A stretch of DNA of 64,000 bases, from the NCBI RefSeq assembly GCF_005671395.1, contig NZ_CP040428.1, positions 1,860,001 through 1,924,000 on the forward strand, in the 5' to 3' direction. Under the pieces are notes generated by a model, which saw only the letters and a program-made list of their open reading frames with translations, did not search any database and was not told the DNA's origin. This document shows, piece after piece, positions 42,044-50,744 of the stretch (positions within the stretch are counted from its first letter, which is position 1; every line of letters begins with the position of its first letter). This DNA is from Jejubacter calystegiae (lineage in GTDB: Bacteria > Pseudomonadota > Gammaproteobacteria > Enterobacterales > Enterobacteriaceae). The translations under genes were made by a program, and so were the position numbers.

Positions 42044-43281
42044 TGAAGATTATCAACGCCCGCTTACGCCGTCGTGAAGGCTGGTACAGCATCGTTCTGG
42101 ATGGCGATCTCATCGCCAGCGTTACCCCACAGTCTGAACCGTGCGCACCGCAGAATGGGGAACTGGATGCCGAAGGCGGGCTGGTGATCCCGCCGCTGGT
42201 GGAGCCCCATATCCATCTGGACGCCACCCTGACCGCCGGGGAGCCGGAATGGAATATGAGCGGCACCCTGTTTGAAGGCATCGAGCGCTGGGGCCAGCGC
42301 AAGGCGACCATTACCCATGACGACACCAAAAGCCGGGCCCATTCCACTATCGGCTGGCTGCGCGATCACGGCATTCAGCACGTGCGCACCCATGTGGATG
42401 TCACCGACCCGAGCCTTGCCGCGTTGAAAGCGATGCTGGAAGTCAAAGAAGAGGCGCGGGATCTTATCGATCTGCAGATCGTCGCTTTTCCTCAGGAAGG
42501 GATCGAATCCTTCCCCAATGGCCGGGCGCTGATGGAGCAGGCGGTAGAGATGGGGGCCGACGTAGTTGGCGGGATCCCGCATTTTGAGAATACCCGCGAT
42601 CAGGGCGTCAGCTCCGTGAAGTTCCTGATGGATCTGGCCGAACGGACCGGCTGCCTGGTGGATGTACACTGCGACGAAACTGACGATCCGCAGTCGCGTT
42701 TTCTGGAAGTGCTGGCCGAAGAGGCGCGGGTACGCGATATGGGGGCGCGAGTGACCGCCAGCCATACCGTCGCGATGGGGTCTTATGATAACGCCTACTG
42801 CTCCAAACTGTTCCGCCTGCTGAAACGCTCCGGGATTAGCTTTGTCTCCTGTCCGACCGAAAGCATCCATTTACAGGGTCGTTTCGATACCTGGCCGAAA
42901 CGCCGCGGCGTTACCCGGGTGGCGGAGCTGGACAGAGCCGGAATGAACGTCTGCTTTGGTCAGGATTCCATTAAGGATCCCTGGTATCCGCTGGGCAATG
43001 GCAACATCCTGCGGGTGCTGGACGCGGGTATGCACATCTGTCAGATGATGGGCTATGAGGATCTTCAGCGCAGCCTGGACTTCGTGACCGACAACAGCGC
43101 CAGGGCGATGAACCTGGGGGAGCGCTACGGCATTGAACCCGGCCGCCCGGCTAATCTGGTGATTCTGGATGCGGAAAACGATTATGAAGTGCTGCGCCGT
43201 CAGGCGAAAGCCAGAATCTCCGTACGCAATGGTAAGGTTATTCTGCGCCGTCACCCGGAACGCCTGGAGTATCCGCACTAA
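42043..43281 (+). CDS. codA: Cytosine deaminase (CodA family)
   Basis: This 412-residue amidohydrolase (E. coli CodA 427) converts cytosine to uracil and ammonia. Metal and catalytic residues are in place: HIHLD (HxH, ~58-60), the first-shell and catalytic HCDETDD (~207-213), ASHTVAMG (~238) and GQDSIKDPWYPLGNGN (~304). The last block is diagnostic of CodA rather than of other amidohydrolases. Co-transcription with the NCS1 permease and PucR-type regulator makes a self-contained salvage/nitrogen module. Activity on related bases such as creatinine-type or isocytosine substrates cannot be excluded. Confidence 0.9.
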   Translation: MKIINARLRRREGWYSIVLDGDLIASVTPQSEPCAPQNGELDAEGGLVIPPLVEPHIHLDATLTAGEPEWNMSGTLFEGIERWGQRKATITHDDTKSRAHSTIGWLRDHGIQHVRTHVDVTDPSLAALKAMLEVKEEARDLIDLQIVAFPQEGIESFPNGRALMEQAVEMGADVVGGIPHFENTRDQGVSSVKFLMDLAERTGCLVDVHCDETDDPQSRFLEVLAEEARVRDMGARVTASHTVAMGSYDNAYCSKLFRLLKRSGISFVSCPTESIHLQGRFDTWPKRRGVTRVAELDRAGMNVCFGQDSIKDPWYPLGNGNILRVLDAGMHICQMMGYEDLQRSLDFVTDNSARAMNLGERYGIEPGRPANLVILDAENDYEVLRRQAKARISVRNGKVILRRHPERLEYPH

Positions 43282-43290
43282 TTCCCTGCC

Positions 43291-43312
43291 GCCGGTACCC
43301 CTGGGTACCGGC
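43291..43312 (+). terminator. Hairpin after codA
   Basis: GCCGGTACCC and GGGTACCGGC form a perfect 10-bp stem with a 2-base centre, followed only by a short ATTTAATT. It is nine bases after the codA stop. Confidence 0.6.
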
Positions 43313-43325
43313 ATTTAATTCAAAT

Positions 43326-43343
43326 CCAGCCCTTCGGGGCTGG
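43326..43343 (-). terminator. Hairpin after yqaE
   Basis: On the minus strand CCAGCCCC-GA-AGGGGCTGG forms a strong stem just downstream of the yqaE stop, followed by an A/T-rich ATTTGAATT. The two hairpins at 43.29-43.34 kb separate the convergent genes. Confidence 0.6.
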
Positions 43344-43353
43344 CGCAGTAAAA

Positions 43354-43512
43354 TCAGTCGCGGGTCTGTACCCAGAAGGCGTGAATCAGGCCCGGAATAT
43401 AGCCCAGCAGGGTGAGGACGATATTAAGCAGAAAAGCCCAGCCGAGACCTTTGCCCAGCAGTACGCCCAGCGGCGGAAGGATGATGGTAAAAACAATTCT
43501 CCAGAAACCCAT
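43354..43512 (-). CDS. yqaE: YqaE/Pmp3-family small membrane protein
   Basis: This 52-residue inner-membrane protein reads MGFWRIVFTIILPPLGVLLG at its start and GYIPGLIHAFWVQTRD at its end, differing from E. coli YqaE at only a few positions. It has two transmembrane helices. Pmp3/YqaE proteins are linked to membrane potential and stress responses in several organisms; the bacterial function is not established. A GGAGG ribosome-binding site lies upstream of the ATG at 43512. It is a single gene. Confidence 0.95.
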   Translation of the reverse strand: MGFWRIVFTIILPPLGVLLGKGLGWAFLLNIVLTLLGYIPGLIHAFWVQTRD

Positions 43513-43625
43513 AGTACCTCCTGTATAGATACAACTCTCTGTTTTAAACCATGATTTCTTATTTTAGCCTGGTAGTGACAGAGTGCCAGCGCTGCGTTAG
43601 TCATTTTGACCAGGCCGAGTCTGAA

Positions 43626-44027
43626 TTATGCCGGAATCGCCGTTTCCTGCAGGAAGCGCCAGTACGGCTGTTGGTCAATCACTTCAATCATCGCCACCGA
43701 CCAGCGCGCCTGAACGCTATCGCCATCATGGTGGGTTTCCCGGTAGCGGCAGACGACCTGACTCTTTTCCTGCGCCAGAGTTTCGCAGGCGTCAATTTCA
43801 ATGTTTAGCGCCGGGCGCGCTCCGGCCAGGCGCTGAAACAGCGCTTCTACCTCAGGTAACCCTACGGTCTGGCCACCGGTGGTGACCATAATGAAATCAC
43901 GGTGAAAACTGCCCATCAGCCGCTCCCGCACGGCGACGCTATCGGGGGCTCCGCGAAATACCGCTTCGATCCACTGATGTAATTCCACCACGCTACGGTG
44001 GGCGATCAGCGCGTTTTCTGTTGGCAT
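43626..44027 (-). CDS. NTF2-like (DUF4440-type) protein
   Basis: This 133-residue protein looks like a single NTF2/SnoaL-fold domain. It has an N-terminal helix (HQWIEAVFRG), FHRDFIMVTTGG, an EVEALFQRLAG helix and the C-terminal RWSVAMIEVI and WRFLQET strands. No catalytic set is recognisable. Its start overlaps the MFS transporter stop by 22 bp, so it is in the same operon and may bind or detoxify a small molecule handled by the transporter. Confidence 0.75.
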   Translation of the reverse strand: MPTENALIAHRSVVELHQWIEAVFRGAPDSVAVRERLMGSFHRDFIMVTTGGQTVGLPEVEALFQRLAGARPALNIEIDACETLAQEKSQVVCRYRETHHDGDSVQARWSVAMIEVIDQQPYWRFLQETAIPA

Positions 44028-45256
44028 AAGGACTCCTGTGTTTGGCCAGAGCAGGAATTATCCGTAGTCGCGGCATCATCGGCAAGGGCCGGGAATGCCC
44101 GGTGATAGCTGCGGGGGTGAAAGCGCAGGTTAAGCAGCATCAGCCCGCAGATAATCGCCAGGTGTAGCGCCCACGCGCTATGCAGGGATCCGGTCAGGGC
44201 ACGCAACTGACCGGCAATAAACGGCATAATACCCGCGATAATGAAGCCTACGCCCTGGACGAAAGCTACCAGACGTGCTGCGTGAACCGGACGCGCCAGA
44301 TGGTCCAGCGCCAGTACCAGCGCCAGCGGAAAGGCGCCCCCCAGCCCTACACCGGCGGCGATCGCCCACAGCCAGGGGGCGGTCAGCGGCAGGAACAGGA
44401 AACCGCTCAGCCCCACGCCCTGAAGCACCAGGCACATCAGAATCAGCCCGCGTCTGTCCTGACCGCGGCCCAGTAGCGGCAGAATAAGGGCGCCGCAGAC
44501 CTGAGCGCCAATCATCAGCGCCAGTAGCGCGCCGCTGGCCTGGGCAGGCCAGCCATAACGCATAAAGCTGTCCGGTAGCCAGGCAATCAGAGAAGCGTAG
44601 GTACCATTAACCAGCCCAAAACTGAGCGCCAGCGACCAGGCGCGAGGAAAACGGTGTAGCGCGGTACGCATTCGGGGCTGCTGTGATTCTGTACGAGCGG
44701 GCTCCATCAGCCGTACCGCCAGCCACAGCAACAGCGCCAGTAGCACCAGCGCGCTCCAGCCGGAAAGGGCGAGGGAGGTATTTAACCGTTCCGCTAACCA
44801 GGGGGTTAGCGCCGCCCCCAGACCGCCGCCGCCCATCAGCGCGCCAGACCACAGGCCGGTCACCGCGGCGCTGCGGGAAGGAAAGCGCTGGCGGATAGCG
44901 CCAGGCATCGCCATCTGGACCAGCCCAATCCCAAGACCACCCAGCGCGGCGGTGAGCAGCAGCGTGGTTCCGGAGCCCACCCATTGACGCAGCGCGGTGC
45001 CTGTCAGCAGCAGGGCCAGGCCGGCGATCAGTATCCTGCGGGTGGAGTGGCGTTGCAGCAGGCCTCCGGCAAGGCAGGCGATGGCGCCCATCATCACCAT
45101 TGGCGCCGCCGCCAGCAGCGACGCCGTGGCGTTACCAACGCCCATAGAACTCTGCAGACGCGGTAGCAGGGTGCTGACGGAGGTAAGCAGCGGACGCATG
45201 GTCAGGCCCGCTGTTACCAGCGCCAGCAGCGTTAACAGCGTGGATTCTCTCTTCAC
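44006..45256 (-). CDS. MFS transporter (CynX/NimT-like)
   Basis: This 416-residue transporter has twelve hydrophobic helices and the early MRPLLTSVSTLLPRLQ and TGLWSGALMGGGGLGAALTPWL patterns of the cyanate-transporter-like CynX branch of the major facilitator superfamily. The start is GTG at 45256, with GGAG five bases upstream. The substrate is unknown. It precedes the NTF2-like gene in a two-gene operon. Confidence 0.85.
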   Translation of the reverse strand: MKRESTLLTLLALVTAGLTMRPLLTSVSTLLPRLQSSMGVGNATASLLAAAPMVMMGAIACLAGGLLQRHSTRRILIAGLALLLTGTALRQWVGSGTTLLLTAALGGLGIGLVQMAMPGAIRQRFPSRSAAVTGLWSGALMGGGGLGAALTPWLAERLNTSLALSGWSALVLLALLLWLAVRLMEPARTESQQPRMRTALHRFPRAWSLALSFGLVNGTYASLIAWLPDSFMRYGWPAQASGALLALMIGAQVCGALILPLLGRGQDRRGLILMCLVLQGVGLSGFLFLPLTAPWLWAIAAGVGLGGAFPLALVLALDHLARPVHAARLVAFVQGVGFIIAGIMPFIAGQLRALTGSLHSAWALHLAIICGLMLLNLRFHPRSYHRAFPALADDAATTDNSCSGQTQESLCQQKTR

Positions 45257-45449
45257 TAAAACTCCGCAAAACTCAGGTATTCCGACAGGCGTGCCACTAT
45301 GCGCCTGGCGTTGGCTATCTGGAAATTAAATCTCAGCATGGTGAGTAGTGGGAAAATGGATAGTGACCGGTACTGAGTGTGCTGGGAGACAGACAGGTTT
45401 TTTGGGAAGGAAAGCATCCATGCTTGTCAGTCGGCTGAATAAATATGTA

Positions 45450-45773
45450 TTAAAATTTATTTTTGGGCATCGCAAATAAATAAAGCAGTGAGAAACATAA
45501 TGACCCCCAGTAGACTGAATCATATCGATATGGATCAAAGTCTATATGTAAAAAACCTTTTACAAAATCGTATCCATTGGCAAAAATATTGATTTGAATT
45601 GCTGCTATGGCAATAACGAAAAGAGTGTAAAAAATAAATAATGGATATTTGTGGGCTTTGTTTACTCTGGCCTTTCCAAAGCATAGCAATATGAAAATCA
45701 CGATAGATATAGCGAAGTAAAGCACTGCGGGCCAGAGAGGAGGACACTGAAAAACATCAAAGCCTTGTTTCAT
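45450..45773 (-). CDS. Small three-helix membrane protein overlapping the DUF4225 relic (putative immunity protein)
   Basis: This 107-residue protein has three predicted transmembrane helices (~13-33, 43-65 and ~88-100). It is intact, AT-rich and overlaps the end of the DUF4225 relic by 4 bp. A small membrane protein coupled to the end of a membrane-toxin-like gene has the layout of an effector-immunity pair. I recognise no named family, so the immunity role is an inference from layout only. Confidence 0.6.
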   Translation of the reverse strand: MKQGFDVFQCPPLWPAVLYFAISIVIFILLCFGKARVNKAHKYPLFIFYTLFVIAIAAIQINIFANGYDFVKGFLHIDFDPYRYDSVYWGSLCFSLLYLFAMPKNKF

Positions 45774-46565
45774 AATTGGTTCTCTTTAGACAGTTTATTC
45801 TTTTTTGCTAATTGGTACATTTGCCATCCGGTCATACTACTACTGGTGAAATATAATGCCAGAGATGTTTTAGATGCCTCCTGCCAACCACGGATGTAGT
45901 CGGTTCTGATATTTTGAAACAGACTCCATGATTTTTCTCTTGGTGTGAGTATTTTTCTCGTCGCTCCATATCCAGACAGCAAAATATCAACACCTCATAT
46001 ACAAAGTCTGCTGAATTATTATTATATCCCAGTTTTTTTGCTGCATAGTGGTAAGCTTCTCTGACTGTTCCTGTCTTCTCTTCGCGGTAAAGCAGATAGT
46101 AACCATTTTCATACAGGCTGTTGGTTCCGTGCAAAATCATCGGAGCCCCATAGGCTGCACATGCAAGGCCCAAAGAGCCAACACACAGTCTGGCTCCGGC
46201 AAAAGATTGGGCTCCGCCTGCAACAAATCCAATTTGTTTTAAGGCAATAGTGGTTGTTGATGTTCTGTCAGCGGCTGATTGCCTTTTTTTTCAACAACGA
46301 TGTAAATTTTTGCTTTTTCGAAGGTAAGTAGTACATCTTGTTCATGAAGATGGTCTATCTGCTCGATGATGAGCTCAATCCCTCCATGGTAAGTCAGACA
46401 GTTCGATTCGATATCGCGTTTTATTCGTGCGATAAATCACTGGGCTTCAAAATAGAGATCAGATGCGCCGTACAGGATATGTTTTGCTGAAAGTACCTGT
46501 GATAGCTTATCCAGTTCTCTGGCCTTATCTTCGAATTGGTCTTTATCCCTGTTATGAGAATACAT
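45770..46565 (-). pseudogene. DUF4225-family gene, broken by a stop and two frameshifts
   Basis: Starting at the ATG at 46565 (MYSHNRDKDQFEDKARELDK) the frame hits TGA at ~46440, where the context (EAQ-stop-FIARIKRDIES) suggests an original Trp. It then reads on to PLTEHQQPLLP and stops. A shifted frame continues ALKQIGFVAGGAQSFAGARL and APMILHGTNSLYENG, then TGTVREAYHYAAKKLGY. A second shift near 45980 restores SGYGATRKIL, SLFQNIRTDYIRGWQ and TGWQMYQLAKK. The last blocks are the diagnostic C-terminal region of DUF4225 proteins. Low GC compared with flanks indicates a horizontally acquired locus in decay. An A/T-rich gap without a gene follows to 46845. Confidence 0.78.
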
Positions 46566-46845
46566 CTGACAGCCCTTACTTCCTTAGATTAGACCGCTTA
46601 TGTTACTTAATTTATCCTGTATGTTGCAAAATCGTGTTCTGATGGTTTGTAAATATGCTGCAATGGAGACAGGTAGCGAGTGAACGACATGTAATAACCT
46701 AAGCCAGGTTTAGTTGTTTGCGCAGCAGGCAGTTGCCGTGCGAACAGTAAGATAAGCCTTTCAGGACAAAACCCGAAAAGATTGCCCCTTTCCCCCATCG
46801 GTTACTATCATAAAACCCAATTTCAACATCCCCGGTAGTGGAAAA

Positions 46846-47700
46846 ATGAATCGTTACCCGATGTTTAACGCACAACAACTGGTGAGCTTTGTGGCGGTGT
46901 GCGAAACCGCCAGCTTTACCCGCGCCGCCGAGCGGGTCTGTCTGTCGCAGTCAACGGTCAGCCAGCAGGTGCGGCGGCTTGAAGCCTCTCTGGGTAAGGC
47001 GTTGCTGTTGCGATCCTCCCATGAAGTGCGGCTGACGGAAGAAGGGGAAAAGCTGCTGGGTTACGCGCGGCGGATTATCGCTCTGAATGGCGAAGCCCAT
47101 GACATTCTGAGCGAACAGTGGCGCGATGGCGTGGTGCGCCTGGGCGTGCCGGAGGATTATGCGGCGCCCACTACGCCGCTGCTGGCGGAGTTCAGCCGTC
47201 AGCATCCTCATTTGCGGCTCGATATTATCAGTGGGATGAATGTGGAACTGCGCCGTGCCTGGCAGCGCGAAGAGCTGGATATCATGTTGATCAAGCAGCC
47301 CAGGGGGGAAAAGCCGCTGGCGGCGCGTCCGGAACCGCTGCTGTGGCTCGACAGTCTGCAACGTCCGGCATTTGAGCTTACGCCGGTGCCGCTGGTGGTT
47401 TTTCCGCAGGAAGGGCTGTATCGCGAAGAGCTCTGCCAGGCCCTGGATGAACTGGGGCTGAGCTGGCGCATCAGTTACTGCAGCGCCAGCCTGCAGGCGC
47501 TGATTGCCGCCAGTGCCGCGGGTTTAGGCGTCACTTTGCTGCCCGCCACTTGTCGTCAGGCACAGCACCGGATGCTGGGAGCCACTGAAGGGTTGCCGAC
47601 CATCGATAATTTTGAACTGGCCCTGTTCTGCCGGGAAGGGGCATCGCCGCTACAGCAGGCGCTGGCCAGGGCGTTAATCACGTTTTGTGGCCTGAGCTAA
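46846..47700 (+). CDS. LysR-family transcriptional regulator
   Basis: This 284-residue regulator has the LysR winged helix at ~5-65 (QLVSFVAVCETASFTRAAERV then LSQSTVSQQVRRLEASLGK) and a periplasmic-binding-like effector domain. It lies 99 bp upstream of the Tat-exported amidohydrolase on the same strand, an unusual tandem rather than divergent arrangement, and may regulate it. The ATG at 46846 and the ATG at 46861 are both possible starts. Confidence 0.92.
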   Translation: MNRYPMFNAQQLVSFVAVCETASFTRAAERVCLSQSTVSQQVRRLEASLGKALLLRSSHEVRLTEEGEKLLGYARRIIALNGEAHDILSEQWRDGVVRLGVPEDYAAPTTPLLAEFSRQHPHLRLDIISGMNVELRRAWQREELDIMLIKQPRGEKPLAARPEPLLWLDSLQRPAFELTPVPLVVFPQEGLYREELCQALDELGLSWRISYCSASLQALIAASAAGLGVTLLPATCRQAQHRMLGATEGLPTIDNFELALFCREGASPLQQALARALITFCGLS

Positions 47701-47799
47701 ACCACTATTCGGTTTGCCACTGGCCAGCAGTGGTAAATATCGCTGCGCGGCCAGTTCTTGTCGGCCAGGATAGGGAAAATCACCGACAGGAGACCTCTG

Positions 47800-49161
47800 A
47801 TGACCTCTTCCATTTGCGGCAGTCGCCGCGACTTTCTTTGTACCGGGGCAAAGCTTACGGCCGCGGGAACGCTACTGGCAGCAGGAATGAGCGGTGCGGC
47901 CTCTGGTGCCCAGCCGCAGCAAGGCGAAGCGGCGAAGTCGCCATTACCTGCCCGTTACCGCCTGCATAATGTGCGGCTGGAAGAGGGGTTTGATAAAGAG
48001 GGAGAGGTTGTCGTGGCCACCCAAACCGGGTTGTACGACATTGATATCGACGGCGGTAAAATTGTCGCGCTACATCCCGCAGGCGCCAGCCCGGGAGCGA
48101 CAGGGCCGGATGCCCGCGGTGCGCTGATGTTGCCCGCCACCCGGGATATGCATATTCATCTGGATAAAACCTTTTATGGCGATCCCTGGCAGGCGCCGCG
48201 CCCGCGTAAAAGCGTGCTGGAGATGATCGAGCGCGAGCAGCGTTTGATCCCGCAGTTGTTACCGCGATCCGTCGAGCGGGCGGAAAAGCTGATTGCGCTG
48301 TTGCAGTCGAAGGGCAGCACTTTTGCCCGTAGCCACTGTAATATCGATCCGGTCAGTGGCCTGAAGAGTCTGGAGCATTTGCAGACCGCGCTACGGAAAC
48401 ATCAGGCGGATTTTGAGTGCGAGATTGTGGCCTTTCCACAGCACGGTCTGTTGCATTCGCATTCTGAAAAACTGATGCGTGAAGCGATGCAGATGGGGGC
48501 ACATTATGTGGGCGGACTGGATCCGACCGTGGTCGACGGCGCCATGGAAAAGTCGCTGGATACCATGTTTGCCATCGCTCTGGACTATCAGGCCGGGGTC
48601 GATATCCATTTGCATGAAACAGCCCCCTCCGGCGTGGCGGCTATTCGCTATATGTTGCGCACCGTGCGTGAGAATCCGGCTCTGAAGGGGAAGGTGACTC
48701 TGAGTCATGCTTTTGCGCTGGGCACACTACAGGGCGAAGAACTTCATGAAATGGCGGCGGAGCTTGCGACGCAGGGGTTTAGCGTCGCCAGTACCGTGCC
48801 CATTGGCCGTCTGATTATGCCGCTGCCGGAGCTTAAAGCGGCGGGGGTGAGGGTGATGAGCGGTACCGACAGCGTGACCGATCACTGGCAGCCTTACGGC
48901 ACCGGCAGCATGCTGGAGAAGGCTAACCTTTATGCCCAGATTTATGGCGGACCGGATGAGTTTTCCCTGAGCCGGGCGCTGGCGCTGGGGACTGGCGATA
49001 CGCTGCCGCTCAGTGACGGCGGTAAGCGTCAGTGGCCTGTGCTTCAGCAGAATGCGGATTTTATGCTGGTGGATGCCAGTTGCTCCGCCGAAGCGGTGGC
49101 GCGTATCTCGCCGGTCACCGCCACTTTCCATCGAGGTCGTCAGGTTTACGGCAGGCTATAG
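47800..49161 (+). CDS. Tat-exported amidohydrolase related to cytosine deaminase
   Basis: This ~453-residue protein starts MTSSICGSRRDFLCTGAKLT, with the twin-arginine motif SRRDFLC followed by a hydrophobic Ala-rich region, so it should be folded in the cytoplasm and exported. The hydrolase shows CodA-like residues MHIHLDKTFYGDPW, RSHCNID, VDIHLHETAP, LSHAFALG and SGTDSVTDHW. The ATG at 47800 follows AGGAGA; upstream frame is not needed. It is of the family that includes cytosine deaminase and N-isopropylammelide hydrolase. A periplasmic member is unusual. The substrate is unknown. The neighbouring LysR gene is the likely regulator. Confidence 0.85.
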   Translation: MTSSICGSRRDFLCTGAKLTAAGTLLAAGMSGAASGAQPQQGEAAKSPLPARYRLHNVRLEEGFDKEGEVVVATQTGLYDIDIDGGKIVALHPAGASPGATGPDARGALMLPATRDMHIHLDKTFYGDPWQAPRPRKSVLEMIEREQRLIPQLLPRSVERAEKLIALLQSKGSTFARSHCNIDPVSGLKSLEHLQTALRKHQADFECEIVAFPQHGLLHSHSEKLMREAMQMGAHYVGGLDPTVVDGAMEKSLDTMFAIALDYQAGVDIHLHETAPSGVAAIRYMLRTVRENPALKGKVTLSHAFALGTLQGEELHEMAAELATQGFSVASTVPIGRLIMPLPELKAAGVRVMSGTDSVTDHWQPYGTGSMLEKANLYAQIYGGPDEFSLSRALALGTGDTLPLSDGGKRQWPVLQQNADFMLVDASCSAEAVARISPVTATFHRGRQVYGRL

Positions 49162-49170
49162 ACGGCAAAA

Positions 49171-49217
49171 ACCGGCACAAAAAAACCGCCAGTTAAAGGC
49201 GGTTTTTTTGTGCCGGT
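49171..49217 (+). terminator. Very strong terminator with 20-bp perfect arms
   Basis: ACCGGCACAAAAAAACCGCC (49171-49190) and its exact reverse complement (49198-49217) flank the loop AGTTAAA. The inner GGCGG-T7 gives a canonical terminator in both directions. It lies nine bases after the amidohydrolase stop. Confidence 0.9.
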
Positions 49218-49835
49218 CAGGTAAGCGGCCTTTCCAGCAGGGCGTTGATAACCAACGTAATGCAGGCACAACCCAGTGCGCATATTTTGTACAAATAGAT
49301 GGAATGAGTCAAGAGGCTGTATAAAAATGTCGGCGGGCCTTTTCGCCGCCCTAAGCAAGCGGGCACCGGATTTCAGAAAAGGATGTCCAATGGCCGTCAA
49401 TGCAGGCACAACCCAGTGCTTGTATTCACGGTAATATCTCCGGTGGTCGTGCCGTGAAGCGGTTTTGTGCAAGGACCGCACAATGAAACGGTACTTCTGT
49501 ATTGTTCTCGTTGTATCTGGAGCGCTGCTGTCATCCGGAAATGGGGGTTGGAATATTTCTAACAACTCACTTTCGGTGATTATCAACACTTCAGGCAAGT
49601 AAGCCCGGTAGCCGCTCCCAGTGGGGCGGCTTCCTTACTTTTTGGTCATAGCCTTTTCTTATCTGAACCTGATAGCAGCAGCCCGACGACCGGTTTTTCT
49701 TTATGCTGGAAGCCGGTGGCAAAATCTCCATTTCGCGATCCCGAACGCTTTGTTCGGGCGCGGCCGCTGATTACACTATCTTAAAACACGCCTGAGGGAC
49801 CGGGTGACACATAACACCTGCATTAAGGAGCCCCA
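49218..49835. other. Intergenic region with a 21-bp direct repeat and a small ORF
   Basis: The region between the terminator and the next LysR gene has no normal-sized gene. A 21-base word, AATGCAGGCACA followed by ACCCAGTGC, occurs at 49259-49279 and again at 49399-49419, exactly 140 bp apart. A 39-codon ORF with a ribosome-binding site follows (listed separately), then a GC-rich hairpin at ~49611-49632. Confidence 0.6.
49483..49602 (+). CDS. Candidate 39-residue secreted/membrane small protein
   Basis: The ORF starts MKRYFCIVLVVSGALLSSG, a short basic N-terminus followed by a hydrophobic core, and ends IINTSGK. AAGGA lies seven bases before the ATG. A hairpin AGCCGCTCCC-AGT-GGGGCGGCT then TCCTTACTTTTT follows within 10 bp of the stop. 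The combination looks like a real small gene, perhaps a type I toxin or an exported peptide. I recognise no family, and coding by chance cannot be ruled out. Confidence 0.35.
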   Translation: MKRYFCIVLVVSGALLSSGNGGWNISNNSLSVIINTSGK

Positions 49836-50744
49836 ATGGCGAACTATACCCTGCGCCAGTTGAAATATTTTGTCGCCACCGTGGAAAGCGGCAGCGTGGC
49901 AGAAGCATCGCGAAAACTCTATATCGCTCAGCCTTCGATCTCGACGGCGATTAAAAACCTGGAAGATAGCTTCGGCGTGCAGCTGTTCATTCGCCATCAC
50001 GCCCAGGGCGTTTCCCTGACGCCTTCCGGAGCGCGCTTCCACCATAAGGCCCAGCGGCTACTCAGAATGGCGCATGAATTCGAACAGGATGCGCTGGCGG
50101 ATAACGATATGATCTCCGGCAAGATCGATATCGGCTGCTTTGAAACCGTTGCACCGCTGATTCTGCCGAAGCTGCTGCGCGGCTTTAAGGCGCGTTATCC
50201 GGGAGTGGAGATCGTGATCCGCGACGGCGAGCAGCACGAACTGGTGCAGGGGCTGACCGCCGGCAGTTTCGATCTGGCGCTGCTGTTTAATCACGATCTG
50301 GATGACAGCATCAGCGTTGATCCGCTGGTGGCGCCGAGCCGCCCTTACATCCTGCTGCCCGCCAGTCATCGTTTCGCCAGTCAACCCTGTATCTCGCTGG
50401 CGGATCTGGCGGATGAGCCGATGATCCTGTTGGACGTGCAGCCCAGCCGTAACTACTTCGTTAACCTGTTTACCCGGGCCGGGATCGCTCCCAACATTGT
50501 TTTTAGCTCACCTTCTATTGAGATGGTGCGCGGCATGGTAGGGCAGGGATTCGGGTTTGCCGTACTGGTGACTCGCCCGCACGGCGAACGCAGCTACGAC
50601 GGTCAGGCGCTGGCGGCGGTGGAGCTGGCGGATGAGGTGGAAGGGTCCGGCCTGGCGGCGGCCTGGCTGCGCCGCAGCCGGTTAACCCGACCGGCGCAGC
50701 TGTTCGTGGAGTTCTGCAAAGCGGAGCTGGCAGAGGCGGTTTAA
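49836..50744 (+). CDS. LysR-family transcriptional regulator
   Basis: This 302-residue regulator has the N-terminal winged helix (YTLRQLKYFVATVESGSVAEAS, LYIAQPSISTAIKNLEDSFG) and a two-lobed effector domain with DIGCFETVAPLILPKLLRGF. AAGGAG lies upstream of the ATG. Its stop overlaps the stop of the convergent M20 gene by 4 bp. It is the likely regulator of the M20-DUF1028-RidA-permease operon. Confidence 0.92.
   Translation: MANYTLRQLKYFVATVESGSVAEASRKLYIAQPSISTAIKNLEDSFGVQLFIRHHAQGVSLTPSGARFHHKAQRLLRMAHEFEQDALADNDMISGKIDIGCFETVAPLILPKLLRGFKARYPGVEIVIRDGEQHELVQGLTAGSFDLALLFNHDLDDSISVDPLVAPSRPYILLPASHRFASQPCISLADLADEPMILLDVQPSRNYFVNLFTRAGIAPNIVFSSPSIEMVRGMVGQGFGFAVLVTRPHGERSYDGQALAAVELADEVEGSGLAAAWLRRSRLTRPAQLFVEFCKAELAEAV

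Noticed and set aside
46607-46798. A 63-codon minus-strand frame upstream of the LysR gene
   Set aside because: No ribosome-binding site, atypical composition, and the region looks like a promoter gap.
49146-49598. A 150-codon minus-strand frame after the amidohydrolase gene
   Set aside because: It runs through the 20-bp-arm terminator and both direct repeats, has no ribosome-binding site of note, and resembles nothing known.
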